Assembly (NCBI GenBank): GCA_014728425.1
Contig: WJLO01000054.1
Location: 1 to 11,393 of the forward strand
From: Minisyncoccota bacterium
GTDB taxonomy: Bacteria > Patescibacteriota > Microgenomatia > UBA1400 > PJMF01
Reading direction: 5' to 3'
DNA length: 11,393 bases
Under the pieces are notes generated by a model. That model searched no databases. It saw only the letters and a list, made by a program, of their open reading frames with translations, and had not been told where the DNA came from. Shown piece after piece: positions 6,703 to 11,393 of this stretch; the first letter of the stretch is position 1; every line of letters begins with the position of its first letter. Both the position numbers and the translations under genes were made by a program.

Positions 6703-7992
6703 ATGTTAAAAAAAATTTTAAATTTAATCACTTTATTTGTTTTATTAGTTGGTTTAACCACCCAAGCTTTTGCCGGAACTAATTTAACTGTTAACTGTCC
6801 TTCAACCGGTAGTTGTAGCATTAATCCGCCAAGCACGCCTTTATATCAAGAGGTCGGCTGGATGCCTGGCTCAACTGCTAATCAATATATTCGCATGGCT
6901 AACACTGCTGGGCAGGATGGTTATGCTGCTATTGAAGTAACTAATTATCAAGAACTAAAGTCCTTAGGGGAAGTGATCGAGATCGAGATTAGAAGGGGCT
7001 CGCCAGTAGGTACTGTGATTTATGGAGGAGTAACTTTACATCAATTTCGCGATGATGGTTATTTTACTTTTGATACTTTGGATGATGGAGAAACCACTGA
7101 TTATTTTGTCATTGCCCACATGCCTTATGATGCTGGCAATGCCTATCAAGCCTCTCGAGTAGAATTTGATCTTAACATGGGTTTAGAGTTAGCTCCAATC
7201 CCACCAGATAGTGGCGGAGGCGATGGCACTGGAGACACAGATGACGATGATGGAGATCTTTGTACTGCTTCAGCACCAGCAGAAGCCCCAGCTTTAAGTG
7301 TAAGTAATCCTACTGATAACACTGTAACTTTAACATGGACTGCTGTCTCCCCAGTTACTCATTATGCTTTAGTGTTCACTCGTGATTCTGATGGTGCTCA
7401 ATATGGTAGTACCAATATTGGTAATGTAACTTCTTATACAGTTACCAACCTTTCTGGTGGAGAAAGTTACAGCTTTCAAGTTTTTGGCATTAATGATTGC
7501 ATGCCTGGCCCAAGATCTAACACCGCCACCATTGGCACTGTTTCTGGTGCACCATTGCCACCAGAAGTACGTCCTTTAGGCCCTGGCGGTGAAGTCTTAG
7601 GTGTAGAAACCGAGGCAGAAACAGAACCAACTCCTAGTCCAGAACCAACTGCTGGTTTATCTGCAGCAGCTGGTCAGGTAGCTGGTGTAGAAAGTAGCTG
7701 CGGACCTTTAAAGCTTTACATCCCTTGGATTTTGCTGGTTTTGCAAGCAATAGTGATCTTTGCTACTGATTATTATTACCGACGTGACAGTAAATACACT
7801 AAACATGTTTTAGCAGGTTTAGCTACTGTAGTCTCTATTGTGTTGTTCTATTGGTTAAGAGAATGTCAGTGCTATGCAGGAGGTGGCTTGTTAGCTTGGC
7901 TGTGTCAATGGTATTGGCTAGTGTCAATAGTTATCACTGCTTTATTGCAACTTTTCAACTACGCCTTTGTAGAGGAAGTAGAGGAAAACTGA
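6703..7992 (+). CDS. Surface protein: Cys-bearing beta domain, FN3 domain, C-terminal three-helix membrane domain
   Basis: This 429-residue protein begins with an ordinary signal peptide (MLKK, cut probably after AFA24) and lacks the SipW pattern. Residues 25-160 form a beta domain with a CPSTGSC pair and the W-M-P-G-S ... N-T-A-G strand pattern recalling TasA-like sandwiches. An acidic DTDDDDGD linker leads to an FN3 domain (about 194-285). Then comes a flexible segment with GEVLGVE and a P/T/E stretch. From about residue 338 three hydrophobic helices follow, with a Cys- and Trp-rich turn (RECQCYAGG ... WLCQWYW). The C-terminus is acidic. It could anchor the fibre in the membrane. ATG 6703 gives a canonical signal peptide; TTG 6682 lies only three bases after AAAGGA. 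The gap from the previous stop is 10-31 bases, so it is in the same operon. Confidence 0.85.
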   Translation: MLKKILNLITLFVLLVGLTTQAFAGTNLTVNCPSTGSCSINPPSTPLYQEVGWMPGSTANQYIRMANTAGQDGYAAIEVTNYQELKSLGEVIEIEIRRGSPVGTVIYGGVTLHQFRDDGYFTFDTLDDGETTDYFVIAHMPYDAGNAYQASRVEFDLNMGLELAPIPPDSGGGDGTGDTDDDDGDLCTASAPAEAPALSVSNPTDNTVTLTWTAVSPVTHYALVFTRDSDGAQYGSTNIGNVTSYTVTNLSGGESYSFQVFGINDCMPGPRSNTATIGTVSGAPLPPEVRPLGPGGEVLGVETEAETEPTPSPEPTAGLSAAAGQVAGVESSCGPLKLYIPWILLVLQAIVIFATDYYYRRDSKYTKHVLAGLATVVSIVLFYWLRECQCYAGGGLLAWLCQWYWLVSIVITALLQLFNYAFVEEVEEN

Positions 7993-8007
7993 GCTTCCTT
8001 TTTATTT
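7973..8007 (+). terminator. Possible weak terminator inside the cluster
   Basis: AGGAAG (7973-7978) can pair with CTTCCT (7994-7999), followed by TTTTTATTT. An alternative shorter stem (AGGAA/TTCCT) uses the second AGGAA at 7982-7986. The stem is short and spans the stop codon, so termination would be partial at best. It coincides with the only longer gap (92 bases) in the cluster. Confidence 0.35.
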
Positions 8008-8084
8008 CTATCTAATCTGGCTCAACCACCAATTTAGCTTTTGTTACAGTTAATGTCAGCATCTTATGGATAATAGGGTTTAAG

Positions 8085-9413
8085 ATGTTTGGCGATAATT
8101 ACTCACCAAAACCACCACATTGGTTTTACTTTGGTCAGTTGTTTTGGGTGACAGTCTTTATTGCTTTACTGGTGTTTTGTTTTTTAACTAGAGTGGCTGC
8201 TTTTGCTAAGTTTCAAAGTTCAGTAACTTTAACAAACAACATTATTCAAGTGGGTCAATGGCAGCAGCCCAACCAAGCTTTAACTCAACCGTTATTAAGT
8301 TGGTGGTTAATAGGTCCATCACAACATTATTTTTTACACAATTGGTTAATTAATTCGAGTTTTGAGCAAGACTTGCTAGGGTGGCAAACCACTGGTCAAG
8401 TTCAAGTTGTAACACCAGATCAAACCTCAACAGCACATCCTGTGCCTTTGGTTGGACAAAAGATGGTTCAACTAAGTGCCTTGAACAGCAATCAGTCTTT
8501 ATTAAACAACACCCTTAGTCAACAGTTAGCCAATGACCAGCCTTTATATAATCTAAGCTTTTGGTATTATCTACTTAGTGAAGAAGCTGCTTTAGGCTTT
8601 GATGAACCTGCTTTTATTGTGCAGGTTAATGGTCAGCTAGTTTATCAGGTTTGGGCTCAGGATTTAGCTAAACCAGGTTGGCAGCAAGTGATTTTAAACT
8701 TAACTGACCTTGATGCTCGTCAAGCTCAACTGCAATTTGCTGCTGGTAATACTGGGGATCAATTGTTTGCTCCAGTAGTTTATTTAGACCAAATCACCAC
8801 CAACTTAGCAGTGTTAAACAATCATAACTCACTACAACTACGCACTGATGAGTGTGCTAGCTGTCAACTGGGCTATCAATACTTTATAGATGGTCAAAGC
8901 TTTGATAAGCAAGGTTTTAGTCCTTTAGAACTACAGTTAAATGGGGCAGTTGATGATCATCAACTGCAATACTGGTTTGTTAATGATGCTGGCGAGAGTC
9001 AAGATTCAGCATGGTTAACGGTTTGGTTTGATGACCAACCACCTCAGTCTATTGAAAATCTTGAATTTATTCCCGAAAGTGATCAACAAGCTACTCTTAT
9101 GTTCACTGCGCCAGCAGATCAGTTTAGTTGGTCTAGCCAAACTTTAACAGCACAAGTTAATCGTTATCAATTGCGTTGGAGCGACCAACAGTTTTTTGAT
9201 CAGCATAACTGGGAACAAGCTCAAGTGGTGCAGTTTTTTACTGATCAGGGTCTGTCTTTTAAGAATCAAGCCCCGCGTTTGCCTGGCCAGTTAGAAAAGC
9301 TCATCCTTACAAACTTACCCAATCTTGATGATTATTTTTTAGCTATTAGAGCTCAGGATGCTGCTGGTAATTGGTCAGCAATTAAGGAGATTCATGTTTC
9401 AAAAACAGATTAA
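8085..9413 (+). CDS. Secreted jelly-roll plus FN3 protein with SipW-type signal
   Basis: This 442-residue protein has a long hydrophobic signal (residues 13-41) followed by AKFQSSVTLTNNIIQVGQW (41-59), a gapless match to the SipW-type motif of its two cluster mates. Residues 86-238 look like a galactose-binding or CBM-type jelly roll (NSSFEQDLLGW at the start, VVYLDQITT at the end), so binding of a glycan or envelope polymer is plausible. A module with a CASC pair follows (about 254-310), then an FN3-like domain from about 317 to the end, closing with RAQDAAGNWS. There is no membrane anchor. It lies 92 bases after the previous gene with only a weak ribosome binding site. It overlaps the next gene by 20 bases in another frame and may be the first part of a frameshifted larger protein. 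Confidence 0.8.
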   Translation: MFGDNYSPKPPHWFYFGQLFWVTVFIALLVFCFLTRVAAFAKFQSSVTLTNNIIQVGQWQQPNQALTQPLLSWWLIGPSQHYFLHNWLINSSFEQDLLGWQTTGQVQVVTPDQTSTAHPVPLVGQKMVQLSALNSNQSLLNNTLSQQLANDQPLYNLSFWYYLLSEEAALGFDEPAFIVQVNGQLVYQVWAQDLAKPGWQQVILNLTDLDARQAQLQFAAGNTGDQLFAPVVYLDQITTNLAVLNNHNSLQLRTDECASCQLGYQYFIDGQSFDKQGFSPLELQLNGAVDDHQLQYWFVNDAGESQDSAWLTVWFDDQPPQSIENLEFIPESDQQATLMFTAPADQFSWSSQTLTAQVNRYQLRWSDQQFFDQHNWEQAQVVQFFTDQGLSFKNQAPRLPGQLEKLILTNLPNLDDYFLAIRAQDAAGNWSAIKEIHVSKTD

Positions 9414-10041
9414 GATCTCTTGTTCTGCAGATCTTACTAACTGTCAGGTTCAGCCCAAGCAACTCACCCTGTTTACGGATCAGCAAGTTCTATTACCCAC
9501 TAACTCGATTCAAGCTCAATTAACAGTTGATAACCACAGCACAAGTGCTGCTTGCCAGTTGGGTTTAAGCTTAATTGATCAGTCTCCTGATCTTACTGCC
9601 CAACTGGGTCAGTTTTTATTAGTGCAAATTAGTAATGAGCAAAAAGTTTATTATCAAGGTAGTTGGCAACAACTCTTGTGGGGTGGTGATTTAACTCTTG
9701 GCATGGTATTGGCTCATAGCCAAGTTAATTATTTCTGGCAAGTTAATTTAGTAAAGCAACCTCCTTTAACATTGCAGCAACAAGGCTTTGCTTTTCAAGC
9801 CCAGTTAATGGTGAGTTGTCAGCAGCATCAAGTACCAATCTTTGATGATGATCAGCATGCCGTGCAACAAACCCACGATGTTTTATCTACTAGTAGTGCT
9901 ATGGAGCTTCAACCAACTGTTTCTGCAACAACAGCAGTTTTATTAAGCTGGCAGTTAAAGTTAGTGGCGGCAATAGTGTTGTTATTAATATTGGTGATTT
10001 TAGGTAGAAAATTTTTTCAACTAAAAAACCATCAACCATAA
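9394..10041 (+). CDS. C-terminally anchored beta-domain protein without signal peptide (possible continuation of upstream gene)
   Basis: From ATG 9394 (AAGGAGA at 9384-9390, four bases from GGAG to the start) the product has 215 residues. It starts directly in a beta domain whose opening, I-S-C-x5-N-C-x-V-x-P ... L-L-P-T-N, parallels the first domain of the 6703 protein (V-N-C-x5-C-x-I-x-P ... M-P-G-S). One transmembrane helix lies at about 183-205, followed by a basic tail. No signal peptide is present, which is odd for a Cys-bearing domain with a C-terminal anchor. The gene overlaps the previous one by 20 bases in the +1 frame. Either it is made by translational coupling, or the two frames are one gene split at an A5 run (9401-9405). 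The upstream frame from 9358 is open but the ribosome binding site favours 9394. Confidence 0.7.
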   Translation: MFQKQIKISCSADLTNCQVQPKQLTLFTDQQVLLPTNSIQAQLTVDNHSTSAACQLGLSLIDQSPDLTAQLGQFLLVQISNEQKVYYQGSWQQLLWGGDLTLGMVLAHSQVNYFWQVNLVKQPPLTLQQQGFAFQAQLMVSCQQHQVPIFDDDQHAVQQTHDVLSTSSAMELQPTVSATTAVLLSWQLKLVAAIVLLLILVILGRKFFQLKNHQP

Positions 10042-10051
10042 GCGGGTAGGA

Positions 10052-10086
10052 GCTAGTTAAAGCAAAGTTAAAAAATCATAACTAGC
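10052..10086 (+). terminator. Possible hairpin at the end of the surface cluster
   Basis: GCTAGTTA (10052-10059) and TAACTAGC (10079-10086) are exact 8-base complements around a 19-base loop, ten bases after the stop. No T run follows directly; a second small hairpin (CAATA/TATTG, 10099-10114) and the palindrome TTAAAAAATTTTTAA follow. It may end the transcript, but it is not a textbook terminator. Confidence 0.3.
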
Positions 10087-10137
10087 GCTATCAAAGATCA
10101 ATAGGTCTTTATTGTTAAAAAATTTTTAATCCACGAG

Positions 10138-10166
10138 TAGACAAATCTTTCAAGATCTAGCATAAT
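10138..10166 (+). promoter_or_regulatory. Strong sigma-70-type promoter of the CAP-protein gene
   Basis: TAGACA (10138-10143) and CATAAT (10161-10166) each match the consensus at five of six bases and are separated by exactly 17 bases. Transcription should begin near 10173, only about six bases before ATG 10179, so the mRNA would be nearly leaderless. Confidence 0.55.
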
Positions 10167-10178
10167 AAATAATTGTCT

Positions 10179-11111
10179 ATGGTACGGAAACTGCGTAATT
10201 TAAAACATACTTTAGCTCATTTGTTTCATCCGCGCCGATCAAACAAACACCGAGCCCGTTTACTTCATCCAGAAGCTTTAGCCTATTTAGCAGTGCTAGT
10301 AGTAGGCTTTTTTGCTTTAGTGAAAATTTTAGCCTATTCACCATTGTCTACCACTCATATTTTAGGTTTTGCTTCCAATATCACTGCCGAACAAGTAGTC
10401 AATCTCACTAATCAAGAACGCCAAGAACTAGGTTTATCTGAGTTAGTGTTAAATCCACAGCTAACGCAAGCAGCTTTAGCTAAGGCGCAACACATGTTTA
10501 ACAATCAATATTGGTCTCATGTGGCCCCAGATGGCCGACAGCCTTGGGATTTTATCAAAGACAATGGTTATGTTTATAAGGTAGCTGGTGAAAACCTTGC
10601 TAGAGATTTTAGCACCACTCCAGCCATGATTGAAGCTTGGATGGCTTCACCAACTCATCGAGCTAACATTGTTAATCCTAAATATCAAGAAATCGGCATT
10701 GCTGTAGTTGATGGGGAGTTAGAAGGTTTTGAAACTACCCTAGTAGTGCAGCTTTTTGGCACCCAGCAAGACTTAACTGTGTCGCGTATTACTGATCAAG
10801 CTCAGCATCAACCAGGCACGGTAGCAGTACAACCCCAGTTTTTAGATCAACAAGATCGCGCTGCAGTTCTGGCCTCGATTAACTTGCCAGTTAAAGAGTT
10901 TCAAGCCCCACCGCTATTTACTCCCTTGCAGCTTACTAAAGCCTTTTTCTTAAGTGTGATTATCTTGATTTTAGTAACTTTAGCCTATGATGCTTTGATT
11001 ATGGGGCATCGGAAGACCATGCGCTTGGTAGGAAAAAACTTAGCTCATATTTTTCTGTTTATTATGGTAGCCTTTTTAGTAATCTTTTTTAAGGGAGGAG
11101 TGGTGCAATGA
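10179..11111 (+). CDS. Membrane-anchored CAP (SCP/PR1/YkwD-like) domain protein
   Basis: This 310-residue protein has a very basic cytoplasmic N-terminus (residues 1-30, many Arg, Lys, His), one membrane helix (about 34-53) and a CAP domain (about 70-197). The four cavity residues typical of the family are present: His114 in YWSHVAPDG, Glu138 in AGENLA, His160 in SPTHRANI and Glu171 in YQEIGIA. Two more membrane helices follow near 250-268 and 285-302. The family is widespread in Gram-positive and CPR surfaces; activity of bacterial members is poorly settled. ATG 10179 is chosen because no ribosome binding site exists and a promoter ends just upstream, fitting a leaderless start; TTG 10173 would add two residues. 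It overlaps the next gene by four bases (ATGA). It seems to be a separate transcription unit from the fibre cluster. Confidence 0.9.
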   Translation: MVRKLRNLKHTLAHLFHPRRSNKHRARLLHPEALAYLAVLVVGFFALVKILAYSPLSTTHILGFASNITAEQVVNLTNQERQELGLSELVLNPQLTQAALAKAQHMFNNQYWSHVAPDGRQPWDFIKDNGYVYKVAGENLARDFSTTPAMIEAWMASPTHRANIVNPKYQEIGIAVVDGELEGFETTLVVQLFGTQQDLTVSRITDQAQHQPGTVAVQPQFLDQQDRAAVLASINLPVKEFQAPPLFTPLQLTKAFFLSVIILILVTLAYDALIMGHRKTMRLVGKNLAHIFLFIMVAFLVIFFKGGVVQ

Positions 11112-11365
11112 AGAAAGAGTTGTTGCAACATAAACTAGCCTATACAGTTTTGTTAGTAGGCTTAGGGCTACTTACCATGCTGTTTTTTGCGGCCTGGCCG
11201 GATCGGTGGCTGCAGCGAGCTACTGCTGGTTTACTAGGCTTGTTTTACTTTGTTTGGGGATTGACTACTCATTTGCATACTCGCCATCTTAACAAGCAGA
11301 TTGTTTTTGAGTATTTAGCTATTGCCTTGTTAGCAACAGCAATTTTAATGTTAATTACTTTTTAA
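11108..11365 (+). CDS. Small three-helix membrane protein, function unknown
   Basis: I do not recognise this 85-residue protein. It has three hydrophobic segments (about residues 10-29, 38-54 and 66-84) joined by short charged loops (WPDRWLQR, HTRHLNKQ) and no conserved catalytic motif that I can name. Its start overlaps the stop of the CAP gene as ATGA, and AAGGGAGGAG (about 11091-11100) lies eight bases upstream, so it is clearly translated with that gene. It may act with the membrane part of the CAP protein, but this is only positional. The following gene begins 12 bases after its stop. Confidence 0.75.
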   Translation: MKKELLQHKLAYTVLLVGLGLLTMLFFAAWPDRWLQRATAGLLGLFYFVWGLTTHLHTRHLNKQIVFEYLAIALLATAILMLITF

Positions 11366-11377
11366 TGAAAGGAGTTT

Positions 11378-11393
11378 ATGAAAGGCATTATTC
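11378..11393 (+). CDS. Start of a further gene (partial), possibly a sugar nucleotidyltransferase
   Basis: AAAGGAG (11368-11374) is followed after three bases by ATG AAA GGC ATT ATT C, giving MKGII before the window ends. MKGIILAGG is the usual start of RmlA/GalU-type sugar-phosphate nucleotidyltransferases, but five residues cannot prove this. The close spacing places it in the same transcript as the CAP gene. Confidence 0.4.

Noticed and set aside
7680..7990. LPXTG-type sortase signal in the surface proteins
   Set aside because: No LPxTG-like motif precedes a terminal helix in any protein of the cluster; the GEVLG segment before the helices of the 6703 protein is suggestive of a recurring CPR pattern but not a known sortase site.
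8041..8074. Promoter for the 8085 gene (TTGTTA or TTACAG with GATAAT)
   Set aside because: Spacings of 22 and 19 bases are poor, so it was not listed as a feature.
3116..11365. Alternative genetic code (TGA as Gly, as in some CPR lineages)
   Set aside because: TGA ends several genes cleanly here (sigma, 6703 and CAP genes) and no in-frame TGA occurs inside the long proteins.
1..11393. CRISPR array, toxin-antitoxin pair or phage genes
   Set aside because: No spaced direct repeats of suitable length were seen, and no gene pair or structural protein pattern fits these systems.

Overview
The window looks like chromosomal DNA from a monoderm, Patescibacteria/CPR-type bacterium, possibly of the Microgenomates kind. 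This placement is inferred from gene style only: AT-rich codons, long beta-rich surface proteins with FN3-like and lamin-tail domains, SipW-type secretion signals, a membrane-anchored CAP protein, and no outer-membrane genes. TGA, TAA and TAG are all used as stops, so the code is standard.

Layout. 1-256: 3' end of a transposase gene. 294-366 (-): tRNA-Glu(CTC) with a plausible promoter and terminator. 554-1063 (+): helical protein of unknown function. 1078-2804 (-): ECF-type sigma factor gene followed, with an ATGA overlap, by a single-pass membrane protein that has a long P/T- and D/N/Q-rich linker and an extracytoplasmic beta domain; together they look like a sigma/anti-sigma pair. 2805-3115: 311-base divergent intergenic region with a possible leader ORF, a terminator-like hairpin and competing base-pairing. 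3116-10041 (+): surface-fibre cluster made of a TasA/camelysin-like protein, a SipW-type signal peptidase, a lamin-tail protein, an FN3 protein with a C-terminal membrane domain, a jelly-roll/FN3 protein, and a C-terminally anchored beta protein that may be the frameshifted end of the one before. 10179-11393 (+): CAP-domain protein on a nearly leaderless promoter, a small three-helix membrane protein, and the first codons of a gene starting MKGII.

How the genes may work together. The peptidase at 3951 sits among three proteins whose signal regions align without gaps over 19 residues (A-x-[FY]-x8-N-x4-G-x-[LW]), so it probably processes all three. The first, with the strongest ribosome binding site, would be the main fibre subunit; the others would be accessory, adhesive or anchoring parts. 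The divergent sigma/anti-sigma pair could tie production of this surface structure to an outside signal. That link is inferred from gene order and is not shown by the sequence.
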